From: JAXGQD01 sp964401615
Lineage (GTDB): Bacteria; Bacillota; Clostridia; Saccharofermentanales; Fastidiosipilaceae
Length of the DNA: 10,614 nucleotides
NCBI GenBank assembly: GCA_964401615.1
Contig: CAYNZF010000069.1
Location: 1-10,614 of the forward strand
Reading direction: 5' to 3'
Below are positions 1 to 6,792 of this stretch, one piece after another. The translations under genes and the position numbers were made by a program. A model generated the notes under the pieces. It saw nothing but the letters and a program-made list of their open reading frames with translations. It was not told where the DNA came from and searched no databases. How positions within the stretch are numbered: the first letter of the stretch is position 1; each line of letters opens with the position of its first letter.

Positions 1-19
1 CGTACAAGTTTTTCTTCAT
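1..19 (-). CDS. 5' end of a minus-strand gene leaving the window (hypothetical)
   Basis: An ATG at 19-17 starts an open frame reading M-K-K-N-L-Y before the window ends. An AAGGA ribosome-site match lies at 34-30, ten bases upstream, and a terminator of the preceding gene (86-118) lies further upstream, so a new transcription unit could begin here. The Lys-Lys N-terminus would suit a signal peptide or any small protein. A short inverted repeat, AATTTG-AGA-CAAATT (46-60), sits in the presumed promoter region and could be an operator. Only six codons are visible, so no function can be given and the gene itself is a guess. Confidence 0.35.
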
Positions 20-85
20 TGATTTGTTTTCCTTTCTGATCTTTTAATTTGAGACAAATTTTCGGGACACTGACTGTTTACACAG

Positions 86-118
86 AAAAAGGGTGAAGGT
101 CCTTACAGACCGCCACCC
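86..118 (-). terminator. Rho-independent terminator of the DUF302 gene
   Basis: Reading on the minus strand, a GGGTG/CACCC outer stem and a GGTC/GACC inner stem are separated by a 2x2 internal loop and closed by a six-base loop. The hairpin is followed directly by five T residues. It starts 22 bases after the stop codon of the gene at 140-526. Confidence 0.75.
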
Positions 119-139
119 TCCTTCAGTTTGTGTACAAGA

Positions 140-526
140 TTATACGGCTTCATCGATTGCGGATTTAAGTTCATCTTCGACCTCACGCGCTATCTCTGAA
201 AGATCATTAAAATGGGTCAAACCCATCAATTCTGTCGGTCGCAGCATCCCCAGCATGACAGTCCCTTCATTTTCGTAAACGACCATCTTACAGGGCAAAA
301 AGAAGCCTGCCTCCAGGTGCGCGTCAAGGACTTTTTTCGCCTTGGGGGGATTGCATGCTTCCAATACCTTGAAATTTGTGTTGAAGTCCAAGCCCTTTTC
401 CTGAAGCTTATCTTTAAAGTTCATCTCCCATAAAACACCAAACTTGTGCTCACCCAGGCTTGTTTTCAGATCTTCTACGGCCTGTTCAAAGCTTTTGTTT
501 GTTTTCATTTTATACATAATATCCAT
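140..526 (-). CDS. DUF302 domain protein
   Basis: A 128-residue cytosolic protein of the DUF302 family (COG3439-like). These are small alpha/beta proteins of unknown biochemical role, often encoded near redox or stress genes. Family-like segments are the N-terminal SFEQAVEDLKTSLGEHKFGV, the central LEACNPPKAKKVL with its Cys-Asn-Pro, the FLPCKMVVYENEG strand and the C-terminal helix rich in Glu and Lys. The frame is open to 661, but I choose the ATG at 526 because GGAGG lies five bases upstream (532-536). The next ATG (517) is 14 bases from that site. The 45 extra upstream codons have no ribosome site and do not resemble the family. No signal peptide or membrane segment is seen. It follows sodA but is separated by a strong terminator, and it has its own terminator, so it is probably a single-gene unit. 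Family assignment is fairly sure; function is unknown. Confidence 0.82.
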   Translation of the reverse strand: MDIMYKMKTNKSFEQAVEDLKTSLGEHKFGVLWEMNFKDKLQEKGLDFNTNFKVLEACNPPKAKKVLDAHLEAGFFLPCKMVVYENEGTVMLGMLRPTELMGLTHFNDLSEIAREVEDELKSAIDEAV

Positions 527-634
527 AAATGCCTCCTTCACCATGCTCGGATAATTCATCAGGCAATTTGTGTCGTGTGATTCTTGCTTTTGCAAAAATT
601 TTTCATATTGATTGTGTTCTGCGGAGAAGAATAT

Positions 635-658
635 CACAGTAAATTTGATCAAACTGTG
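635..658. promoter_or_regulatory. Inverted repeat upstream of DUF302 gene (candidate operator)
   Basis: CACAGT and ACTGTG flank a 12-base spacer that itself contains the perfect palindrome TTTGATCAAA (644-653). It lies about 110 bases before the DUF302 start, in the presumed promoter region. The TTGAT/ATCAA elements recall CRP/FNR-family half-sites but the spacing does not match a canonical FNR or CRP site. The regulator is unknown. Confidence 0.35.
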
Positions 659-669
659 CATTTGTTACA

Positions 670-687
670 GTATTAATAAATTAATAC
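670..687. promoter_or_regulatory. 18-bp AT-rich perfect palindrome between sodA terminator and DUF302
   Basis: GTATTAAT-AA-ATTAATAC has eight-base perfect arms with a two-base centre. It sits right after the sodA terminator T-tract, where the promoter of the DUF302 gene would be expected. It could be an operator or promoter element; no clear -35/-10 pair could be placed. Confidence 0.35.
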
Positions 688-688
688 G

Positions 689-717
689 AAAAAGGCTGTC
701 TCATTTCTGAGACAGCC
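689..717 (-). terminator. Rho-independent terminator of sodA
   Basis: A perfect ten-base stem (GGCTGTCTCA / TGAGACAGCC) with a four-base loop is followed on the minus strand by TTTTT. It begins 20 bases after the sodA stop codon. It should isolate sodA from the DUF302 gene. Confidence 0.93.
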
Positions 718-737
718 CCTCGTGGAAAGTCTTTGAA

Positions 738-1346
738 TTATAAATCCGCTTCTTCAAAACGTCTGGCCACTATGTCCCAGTTCACTACGTCCCACCAGGC
801 TTTGAGGTAATCCGGACGACGGTTCTGGTATTTTAAGTAATAGGCATGTTCCCAAACGTCATTGCCAAGTAAAATTTTCTGCCCTTTAGAAAGAGGTGAA
901 TCCTGATTGGGGGTGCTGACTACTTTAAGTTCACCTTGATCCAGGACCAGCCAAGCCCATCCTGAGCCGAATTGCCCCGCACCTGCCTTTTCAAACTTGT
1001 CTTTAAATTCCAAGACGTTGCCGAATGTTTTGGTAATGGCTACCGCCAAAGCGCCTTGAGGCTCCTTCGCACCGCCCGGAGTCATGGTTTCCCAAAAAAG
1101 CGTGTGGTTGTAATGGCCGCCGCCATTATTGCGCACGGCGTTGCGTTTGTCTTCAGGTACCTGATCAAGGTCCGAGAGCAGCTCTTCGATTGTGGTCGCT
1201 TTAACTTCTGTACCTTCCAGGGCTTTGTTCAAATTATTCACGTATGCTTGATGATGCTTGTCGTGATGCAGTTTCATGGTCTCTTCGTCAATCGTGGGTT
1301 CTAAAGCGTTGTACGCGTATCCTAGTTCTTTCAGTTCGTAAGCCAT
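738..1346 (-). CDS. sodA: Superoxide dismutase, Mn type
   Basis: A 202-residue Fe/Mn-family superoxide dismutase that converts superoxide to hydrogen peroxide and oxygen in the cytoplasm. All four metal ligands are visible: His27 (in MKLHHDKHH), His81 (GGGHYNHTLFW), Asp163 and His167 (NDVWEHAYY). The Gly-Gly-Gly before the second ligand and the Gln in PNQDSPL (residue 148) point to manganese rather than iron. Length is normal. No signal peptide is present. The ATG is supported by AAGGAGG five bases upstream of the codon (1352-1358). It has its own strong promoter (1486-1514), a leader of about 130 bases with two palindromes, and a strong terminator, so it is probably monocistronic although it follows the PDH operon on the same strand. 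Metal choice is inferred from motifs; some family members are cambialistic. Confidence 0.97.
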   Translation of the reverse strand: MAYELKELGYAYNALEPTIDEETMKLHHDKHHQAYVNNLNKALEGTEVKATTIEELLSDLDQVPEDKRNAVRNNGGGHYNHTLFWETMTPGGAKEPQGALAVAITKTFGNVLEFKDKFEKAGAGQFGSGWAWLVLDQGELKVVSTPNQDSPLSKGQKILLGNDVWEHAYYLKYQNRRPDYLKAWWDVVNWDIVARRFEEADL

Positions 1347-1388
1347 AATAGCCTCCTTAGATAATCAAATTATTGTGCTGAAAACACC

Positions 1389-1405
1389 AAACAGCTCAGC
1401 TGTTT
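1389..1405 (-). repeat. 17-bp perfect palindrome in the sodA leader
   Basis: AAACAGCT-C-AGCTGTTT lies about 43 bases before the sodA start codon, inside the predicted untranslated leader. In RNA it would fold to a seven-base stem with a three-base loop, followed by GGUGUUUUC, which is not a full terminator. It may be a regulatory hairpin or a protein site. Confidence 0.5.
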
Positions 1406-1466
1406 CGTCTTTGTCCTGACATTAATCCGATTTCAAGGTCCAAGCTATTTAAACGTCGGGTTTGTA

Positions 1467-1482
1467 GTTAGCATTATCTAAC
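1467..1482. promoter_or_regulatory. Palindrome over the predicted sodA transcription start (candidate operator)
   Basis: GTTAG-N6-CTAAC begins four bases after the -10 box and therefore spans about -4 to +13 of the predicted transcript, the usual place for a repressor. It does not match the Fur, PerR, MntR or DtxR consensus as I know them. Part of it (ATTATCTAA, 1473-1481) is repeated inverted next to the sodA ribosome site (1357-1365). Confidence 0.45.
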
Positions 1483-1485
1483 TCA

Positions 1486-1514
1486 AATATATCACGATGG
1501 CCTGACGTTGTCAA
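1486..1514 (-). promoter_or_regulatory. Sigma-A promoter of sodA
   Basis: On the minus strand TTGACA (1514-1509) and TATATT (1491-1486) are separated by exactly 17 bases, a near-consensus vegetative promoter. Predicted start is near 1479, giving a leader of about 130 bases before the sodA ATG at 1346. Confidence 0.82.
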
Positions 1515-1525
1515 CGACAGGCCAT
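1497..1525. repeat. 29-bp inverted repeat between the PDH operon and sodA, covering the sodA -35 box
   Basis: ATGGCCTG and CAGGCCAT form eight-base arms. After one mismatch, CGTTG and CAACG continue to a single central base (1511). It begins 35 bases after the lpd stop. On the minus strand no T-tract follows, so it is a poor classical terminator; on the plus strand a short TTTT follows. The sodA -35 hexamer lies in its centre, so it could be an operator, a weak PDH-operon terminator, or both. Confidence 0.55.
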
Positions 1526-1560
1526 TTTCATGTCCATGGGGCTATGGCAAAAACGCGAAC

Positions 1561-2958
1561 TTAAACATGAATCGCTCCGTCTTTTGCCTGAAGCATGGCC
1601 TCCTTGAGGCCTTCTGACAAGGTCGGATGAGCATGGATCATGTGAATGATGTCTTCCGGCAGCAATTCGGCCGTGCGCATCAAAAGCAGCTCATGAATCA
1701 ATTCAGTCGCTTCCGCACCGACGATATGTGCCCCGATCAACTCCTCGGTTTCGGCATCCAGCAGCAGCTTGATCAAACCCCCGGATTGCTCTGTGGCTAC
1801 CGCTTTGCCGATACCCTTGTAGGGGAAAAGCAATTTTTTAAATTTCAGACCCTGCTCCAAAGCACGCCTCTCGGTATAACCAAAACTGGCCATTTGCGGC
1901 TCGCAGTAGGTGGCCCCGGGGATGGAAAGCAGATCCAATCGGGGGGCCGGATCTTTACCAGCCATGTGCTCAGCCGCGATTTCTCCTTCTTTGGAAGCGA
2001 CATGGGCCAGCAGCGGTGTTCTCACCACATCTCCTATTGCATAAATACCGGGCACATCACTTTGGTAAAAATCACCCACAGTGATAAATCCGCCTTTATC
2101 GAGCTTGAGACCGGCTTCTTCAAGCCCAAGTCCTGCCGTATTAGGCAGCCTGCCGGCTGAGACTAAGAGTTTGTCTACCGTTACAGTGCTTTGTGCTCCG
2201 GCTTTATCCTGCAGCACGATTTCCAGCTTGCCGTCGACTTGCTTTTGGGACAGAGCGGTGGTCGAAGTGTAAACGTGGATGCCCCGCTTTTTAAATGACT
2301 TCACCAATACGTCGACCGTTTCGTCGTCCTCGATCGGCAAAATCCGTTCCAGCATCTCTACAAGATGGATCTCAACACCGAAAGCATTAAAAATATGGGC
2401 GAATTCCACGCCGATCGCACCTGAACCTAAAATGAGCATGCTTTGGGGCAAATCCTGCAGCAGCAGCGCGCCGGTAGAGGACAAAATGCTCTGCTCATCG
2501 AAGGAAAAACCCTGTAGTTCACGGGGCCTGGATCCCGTCGCGATGATGATGTTTTTACCCTTCAAAACGCGGCCGTCGTTCAATTCAAGTTCTCCGGAGC
2601 GCACTTTGACGACTTCGGCTGAGATCAAGTCAACTTTGTTCTTTTTTAAGAGAAAGCGAATGCCCTTGGATAATTGATCGGCCGCTGCACGTGACTTCGC
2701 GTTGACTTTGGTATAAGAAAAGCCTGTTTTGTCAACCGTTATCCCCATCTCGGCAAGTCCGTTTATGGATTGGAATAATTCTGCTTGATGAATCAGCGCT
2801 TTGGACGGAATGCAGCCGATGTTCAAGCATACTCCTCCGGGTTTGTCTTTCTCGATCACGGCTGCGGTCAGTCCAAGCTGAGCGGCGCGAATGGCGGCCA
2901 CATAGCCTCCGGGTCCCGCGCCAATGACGAGCAGATCATAATTGCTTTGATCAGTCAC
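1561..2958 (-). CDS. lpdA: Dihydrolipoamide dehydrogenase (E3 of the PDH complex)
   Basis: A 465-residue FAD- and NAD-dependent flavoprotein that reoxidises the dihydrolipoyl groups of E2. Visible in order: the FAD-binding GAGPGGY (residues 14-20), the redox disulfide GGVCLNIGCIPSK with Cys44 and Cys49, the ATG FAD motif (140-142), the NAD-binding GSGAIG (178-183), the second FAD motif ending in Gly-Asp (309-310), and the dimerisation-domain catalytic pair His444 and Glu449 in HAHPTLSE. Length is typical. There is no N-terminal lipoyl domain, unlike some E3 proteins. The start is a GTG (2958-2956) supported by AAAGGAG seven bases upstream; no other start fits as well. It is the last gene of the operon, 26 bases after pdhC. 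It may also serve other 2-oxoacid dehydrogenases or the glycine cleavage system, but its place here fixes its main partner. Confidence 0.97.
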   Translation of the reverse strand: MTDQSNYDLLVIGAGPGGYVAAIRAAQLGLTAAVIEKDKPGGVCLNIGCIPSKALIHQAELFQSINGLAEMGITVDKTGFSYTKVNAKSRAAADQLSKGIRFLLKKNKVDLISAEVVKVRSGELELNDGRVLKGKNIIIATGSRPRELQGFSFDEQSILSSTGALLLQDLPQSMLILGSGAIGVEFAHIFNAFGVEIHLVEMLERILPIEDDETVDVLVKSFKKRGIHVYTSTTALSQKQVDGKLEIVLQDKAGAQSTVTVDKLLVSAGRLPNTAGLGLEEAGLKLDKGGFITVGDFYQSDVPGIYAIGDVVRTPLLAHVASKEGEIAAEHMAGKDPAPRLDLLSIPGATYCEPQMASFGYTERRALEQGLKFKKLLFPYKGIGKAVATEQSGGLIKLLLDAETEELIGAHIVGAEATELIHELLLMRTAELLPEDIIHMIHAHPTLSEGLKEAMLQAKDGAIHV

Positions 2959-2984
2959 AGTGATTCTCCTTTGTTGTCATAACC

Positions 2985-4247
2985 TTAAAACAAGGCTCGC
3001 AGCGGTGATTCCAAGGTCTCCTTGAGATCCGTGAGAAAGGCGGCCGCGACTGCACCGTCGATTACGCGATGGTCACAAGAAAGGCTCAATTTCATCATGG
3101 AACGGACCACAATGCTTTCATCCTCCAGGACAACGGCTTTTTTCTTGATCGCTCCAACCGCCAGAATCGCTGATCCAGGCGGATTGATGATTGCTGAGAA
3201 TTCCTCGATGCCAAGCGAGCCCAGACTGCTGATGGTAAAGGTCGCTCCGGCATACTCTTCAGGCTGCAGGGCATTCGACCTGGCTTTATCGATCAATTGC
3301 TTGAGTTCTGTGTCAATCTGCAGGATGCCCTTATTGCCGCAATTTCGCACCACCGGTGTGATCAATCCATCTTTCAGGGCGACCGCGGTACCGATGTCGA
3401 CATGGCCAAACTGTAAAATCGTATCCCCCTGCCAACTTGCGTTGACGCGAGGATGTTTTTTCAATACTTCAGCCACGATTTTTGTAAGGAAGGCATTGAG
3501 CGAAATTTTCGCTTCGGATTTTTTATTTAGCTGTTTGAGGCTGGCCAACAAACCGTCCATCTCAACTGAGATTTTCAGATAGTAGTGCGGGGCTGAGAAT
3601 TTTGATTCGGCCAAACGTTTGGCGATGATGCTGCGCATGCGGCTGACCGGTATGAGCAGATCTTCCTGTGCGGCAGGGGCGTAAGCAGCTTGAGCCACGT
3701 CAGCTTTCGCTTCAGTTTTCGACTCCAAGCCGGACTGAGCCATCATTTGATCGATGTCGGCCTTGATCACTCGTCCTTGCGGTCCGCTGCCTTTGATGTC
3801 GGCCAAGTTCAAACCATTCTTTTCAGCCAGTTTTCTGGCCAGAGGTGAGGCTTTTTGGTAAGCGTCTGATGAAGCAGGCTCATCCTCAGCCCTGACTTTC
3901 GACTGTGCCTCCGCCTCTACCGGCTTGTCCTGCACGACCTTTTCCGGCGTCGCCGCCTGCACCAGAGCAGCGGCTGCTTTGTCCTCAAGTAAGGCGCTGA
4001 TGTCCTCACCGGCCTCTCCTATGATTGCGATCAAGTCACCGATGGCCGCTTCTGAACCCGCCGGGGCCACGATTTTCAATAGAACACCGCTTACCGAGGA
4101 TTCATAATCCATCGTCGCTTTATCCGTCTCTACTTCGCAAAGCAAATCACCCGATGCAACGGTATCGCCTTCCTGTTTTAACCACTCAGCGATATGACCT
4201 TTATCCATGGTTGGCGACAAAGCCAACATTAAAATTTTTTCTGCCAT
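2985..4247 (-). CDS. pdhC: Dihydrolipoamide acetyltransferase (E2 of the PDH complex)
   Basis: A 420-residue E2 core protein that carries acetyl groups from E1 on a swinging lipoyl arm and transfers them to coenzyme A. Domain order: one lipoyl domain (about 1-78) with the lipoylated Lys43 in ETDKATMD; an Ala/Glu-rich flexible linker; the peripheral subunit-binding domain (about 133-169, ASPLARKLAEKNGL to GRVIKADI) that docks E1 and E3; a second linker; and the acetyltransferase domain (about 196-420) with the catalytic DHRVIDG (His393, Asp397, Gly398). Only one lipoyl domain is present, as in many Gram-positive and mitochondrial-type E2 proteins. The ATG is preceded by AAAGG and lies 14 bases after the pdhB stop. 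The neighbours and the closing -EEFSAIINPP- and -ILAVGAI- motifs favour pyruvate as the substrate system rather than 2-oxoglutarate or branched-chain acids. Confidence 0.96.
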   Translation of the reverse strand: MAEKILMLALSPTMDKGHIAEWLKQEGDTVASGDLLCEVETDKATMDYESSVSGVLLKIVAPAGSEAAIGDLIAIIGEAGEDISALLEDKAAAALVQAATPEKVVQDKPVEAEAQSKVRAEDEPASSDAYQKASPLARKLAEKNGLNLADIKGSGPQGRVIKADIDQMMAQSGLESKTEAKADVAQAAYAPAAQEDLLIPVSRMRSIIAKRLAESKFSAPHYYLKISVEMDGLLASLKQLNKKSEAKISLNAFLTKIVAEVLKKHPRVNASWQGDTILQFGHVDIGTAVALKDGLITPVVRNCGNKGILQIDTELKQLIDKARSNALQPEEYAGATFTISSLGSLGIEEFSAIINPPGSAILAVGAIKKKAVVLEDESIVVRSMMKLSLSCDHRVIDGAVAAAFLTDLKETLESPLRALF

Positions 4248-4261
4248 GGTTTACCTTTCTG

Positions 4262-5239
4262 CTACATGTATAGAACCGACTTGGCTGCAGCGACGATCTT
4301 TTCGACCGTCGGCTGCACCGCGAGTTCCAGCGTATGGTTATAAGGCATGGGAACATCCTCGGAAGCCACCATTTCCACAGGGGCATCCAACATGTCAAAG
4401 CAGTTGCGCGAGACCAGCCAGGCCACATGTGAACCCACACTGGCAAAAGGCCACGATTCCTCGACCATCACGCAGCGATGCGTTTTACGTACCGATGCGT
4501 AGATCGTTTCTTCGTCTAATGGACGAATGGATCTCAAATCGACCACTTCCGCATCAATGCCTAATTTCTCCAGCTCTTTGGCTGCTTCCAACACCATACG
4601 CAAAGGCTTGGCGTAAGTGACAAAAGTCAGATCCTTACCCTCGCGTTTGATGTCTGCCTGGCCAAAGGGAATCAGATATTCCTCTTCCGGAACCTCACCC
4701 TTCCAGCCATACATCATTTCACTTTCAAGAAAAATCACCGGATTGTCATCGCGAATAGCCGTTTTCAGCAGGCCTTTAGCATCGTAAGGGGTCGCTGAAG
4801 AGATTACTTTCAGCCCCGGTATATGGGCAAAAATCGACTGAAGTGCTTGGGAATGCTGGGTCCCCAAATACTCTGCCGGTCCGTTCGGTCCACGAAAAAC
4901 AATCGGCATGGTGGTCTGTCCACCCGACATATATCGCATTTTAGCGGCATTGTTCACCACTTGGTCGTAGGCCATCAGCGAAAAGTTGAACGTCATCCAC
5001 TCCACGATGGGCCGCAGGCCAACCATCGCGGCACCGATGCCCAAACCGGTAAAACCTTCTTCTACGATGGGCGAATCCACCACCCTTTGTTCACCATATT
5101 TGTCGAGCAAACCCTGGCTGACTTTGTAAGCGCCATTATATTGGCCCACTTCCTCGCCGATCAGGAAAACTCGTTCATCTCTGGCCATCTCTTCATCAAT
5201 CGCTTGTCTGATTGCTTCACGGTAGGTCATTTCAGGCAT
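4262..5239 (-). CDS. pdhB: Pyruvate dehydrogenase E1 component, beta subunit
   Basis: A 325-residue beta subunit of the heterotetrameric (alpha2beta2) E1, which with PdhA decarboxylates pyruvate on thiamine diphosphate and passes acetyl to E2. Recognisable segments are IGEEVGQYNGAYKVSQGL near the N-terminus, VDSPIVEEGF with the cofactor-activating Glu60, the MTFNFSLMAYDQVVN helix, PIVFRGPNG, the active-site TQHSQ (His129), SSATPYDAKGLLK and the C-terminal transketolase domain with VVDLRSIRPLDEETI and VMVEESW. Sequence character is of the mitochondrial/Gram-positive E1 beta type. The ATG has GGAGG six bases upstream (5246-5250). It lies about 36 bases after pdhA and 14 before pdhC. Confidence 0.96.
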   Translation of the reverse strand: MPEMTYREAIRQAIDEEMARDERVFLIGEEVGQYNGAYKVSQGLLDKYGEQRVVDSPIVEEGFTGLGIGAAMVGLRPIVEWMTFNFSLMAYDQVVNNAAKMRYMSGGQTTMPIVFRGPNGPAEYLGTQHSQALQSIFAHIPGLKVISSATPYDAKGLLKTAIRDDNPVIFLESEMMYGWKGEVPEEEYLIPFGQADIKREGKDLTFVTYAKPLRMVLEAAKELEKLGIDAEVVDLRSIRPLDEETIYASVRKTHRCVMVEESWPFASVGSHVAWLVSRNCFDMLDAPVEMVASEDVPMPYNHTLELAVQPTVEKIVAAAKSVLYM

Positions 5240-5262
5240 TGCACACCTCCAAGAACCAACTC

Positions 5263-5277
5263 GATTCCAGTGGAATC
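5263..5277. repeat. 15-bp perfect palindrome in the pdhA-pdhB junction
   Basis: GATTCCA-G-TGGAATC overlaps the pdhA stop codon and lies about 24 bases before the pdhB start. In RNA it could form a six-base stem with a three-base loop, perhaps tuning stability or coupling between the two E1 subunits. It could also be chance. Confidence 0.4.
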
Positions 5278-6256
5278 AAGCCAGCAAATCCTCATACATT
5301 GTTTCCAGCCCCGGCTCGGGGCTGTTTTCAGAGAAGGTAACGGAATCATCCGCAATTTTTTTATACTTGTCATTTAGGTCTTTATAAGCCTCTTCAGTCA
5401 GCAGATTGGCTTTGATCATGGCTGTTTTCAAAATTAAAATGGGATCTTGCTGCCTGTATTCATCAAGCTCTTCACGGGTTCTGTATTTTCCCGGATCACT
5501 CATGGAATGGCCTTTGTAGCGATAAGTTTTCATTTCCAACAATGACGGCAGGCCTTCTTTCGCTTGTTTGACCGCTTCCAGTGTGGCTTCGTGTACCTCC
5601 AGCACATCCATGCCATCGACTTGCTTACCGGGGATACCGTAAGCTGCGCCCATCGACGAGAGATCGTGAACCGATGAAACGCGCCTGAAATCCGTTCCCA
5701 TGCCGTATTGATTGTTTTCACAGATGTAGACGATGGGCAAATTCCAGATTTTGGCCAAATTCAGGCTTTCGTGGAAGGCCCCCTGATGAATGGCTCCGTC
5801 ACCGAAATAACAAAGAACCACGCCATCTTCTTTCATGTACTTGATTTTGTAGGCGACACCGGTCGCGACCGGAATGTGACCGCCGACAATACCATTGCCG
5901 CCATACATGTGCTTTTCCGCATCGAAAAAGTGCATGGAGCCGCCTTTGCCCCGCGAACAACCGGTAATTTTACCGAACAGTTCAGCCATTGCCGCATCCG
6001 GGCTCATACCGCAAACGAGCGCATGAGCGTGATCGCGATAAGCGGTCAGAACATAATCTTTTACCAAGTCTAAAGCTGCGATCGAACCCACAGCGACCGC
6101 TTCCTGTCCAATATACAAATGCAAAAATCCGCCGATTTTCTGTAGGCCGTACATCTGGGCTGATTTTTCTTCAAAGTGACGAATCTGCAGCATCTGCTCC
6201 AACAAGCCGCTTAAAAATTCGCGTTCATAATTCAGAATATTTTGGTCAATGCCCAT
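5276..6256 (-). CDS. pdhA: Pyruvate dehydrogenase E1 component, alpha subunit
   Basis: A 326-residue alpha subunit of E1, carrying most of the thiamine diphosphate site. The cofactor motif starts at GDG (152-154) and ends at NN (181-182, ENNQYGMGT). Other family segments are HLYIGQEA (46-53), TAYRDHAHAL, SRGKGGSMHF, GGHIPVATG, GDGAIHQGAFHESLNLA and the phosphorylation-loop-like YRYKGHSMSDP (245-255). The frame opens further upstream to 6298, but the ATG at 6256 is chosen because AGGAAGGGG lies just before it and the N-terminus then matches family length. The start is separated by a single base from the stop of the upstream flavoprotein gene (TGA-C-ATG), so translation is probably coupled. Together with PdhB it forms the first step of the complex. 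Confidence 0.96.
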   Translation of the reverse strand: MGIDQNILNYEREFLSGLLEQMLQIRHFEEKSAQMYGLQKIGGFLHLYIGQEAVAVGSIAALDLVKDYVLTAYRDHAHALVCGMSPDAAMAELFGKITGCSRGKGGSMHFFDAEKHMYGGNGIVGGHIPVATGVAYKIKYMKEDGVVLCYFGDGAIHQGAFHESLNLAKIWNLPIVYICENNQYGMGTDFRRVSSVHDLSSMGAAYGIPGKQVDGMDVLEVHEATLEAVKQAKEGLPSLLEMKTYRYKGHSMSDPGKYRTREELDEYRQQDPILILKTAMIKANLLTEEAYKDLNDKYKKIADDSVTFSENSPEPGLETMYEDLLA

Positions 6257-6257
6257 G

Positions 6258-6710
6258 TCAAACCCCTTCCTGTCGGAATGAGACCACTTCGCGTTCACCT
6301 TTCATCGGGGAGAACCAGCACGCCTCATCGATGATCGTTTCGAGAATGACGAAATCTGTGCTTTGCTTATTCACCTTCCAGAAAACCGTCAGCTTTCTGC
6401 CGATCGCTTCCATGACTTGCGCTTTCATAGAGGGATTGTCAAGCACGTTGATCCCCCCCCGAACGTTGATGATCTGATCAAGAGAGCGCGTTTGTATCAT
6501 CCATTCTACTTGAGGATTCTTGTTCAACTGCGCAATTTTGGGAAATTCCGGTGAGGTCACGGCAAAAACCGCATCGGGCCATTGATCCAAAAGGACCGGT
6601 GTCATCCACCTGGCATGCGGTTTTCCTTCAGCATCAATCGTCGTTAGTATGCCTGTTTTGGATTCATCCAAAACGCTTCCTATCTTACGCATCATTTCGA
6701 GTTTGTTCAT
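6258..6710 (-). CDS. Pyridoxamine 5'-phosphate oxidase-like FMN-binding protein (general stress protein 26 type)
   Basis: A 150-residue split-barrel flavoprotein-family protein. Family-like segments are the N-terminal helix MNKLEMMRKIGSVLDES, GILTTIDAEGKPHARWMTP (strand-turn-strand that in this family meets the FMN phosphate), FPKIAQLNKNPQVEWMIQ and the C-terminal TDFVILETIIDEACWFSP. True PdxH enzymes are longer, so it is more likely of the general-stress or FMN-reductase-like group; substrate unknown. The start at 6710 has AAAGGAG nine bases upstream (GGAG 6720-6723). The ATG at 6716 is only three bases from it, and 6737 is upstream of it. It is the first gene of the PDH operon, and its stop is one base from the pdhA start, which is unusual and suggests coupled expression. 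Family assignment is good; role is open. Confidence 0.85.
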   Translation of the reverse strand: MNKLEMMRKIGSVLDESKTGILTTIDAEGKPHARWMTPVLLDQWPDAVFAVTSPEFPKIAQLNKNPQVEWMIQTRSLDQIINVRGGINVLDNPSMKAQVMEAIGRKLTVFWKVNKQSTDFVILETIIDEACWFSPMKGEREVVSFRQEGV

Positions 6711-6792
6711 TGGCATTTTCTCCTTTGATTCCAACAAGAAAATTGATTGTGTTGACCCTATTTAATTTTGTGTGATTTCGATTGGTTTAAAA

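Noticed and set aside
527..661. Forty-five-codon N-terminal extension of the DUF302 frame
   Set aside because: No ribosome site before 661, no family resemblance, and a strong AAGGAGG fits the ATG at 526.
1357..1374. Fur or PerR box near the sodA ribosome site (ATAAT-CAA-ATTAT)
   Set aside because: Half-site spacing is three bases instead of one and it lies at the ribosome site, far downstream of the promoter.
6256..6298. Fourteen-codon N-terminal extension of pdhA
   Set aside because: It lies inside the upstream flavoprotein gene; the ATG at 6256 has its own purine-rich ribosome site and gives normal family length.
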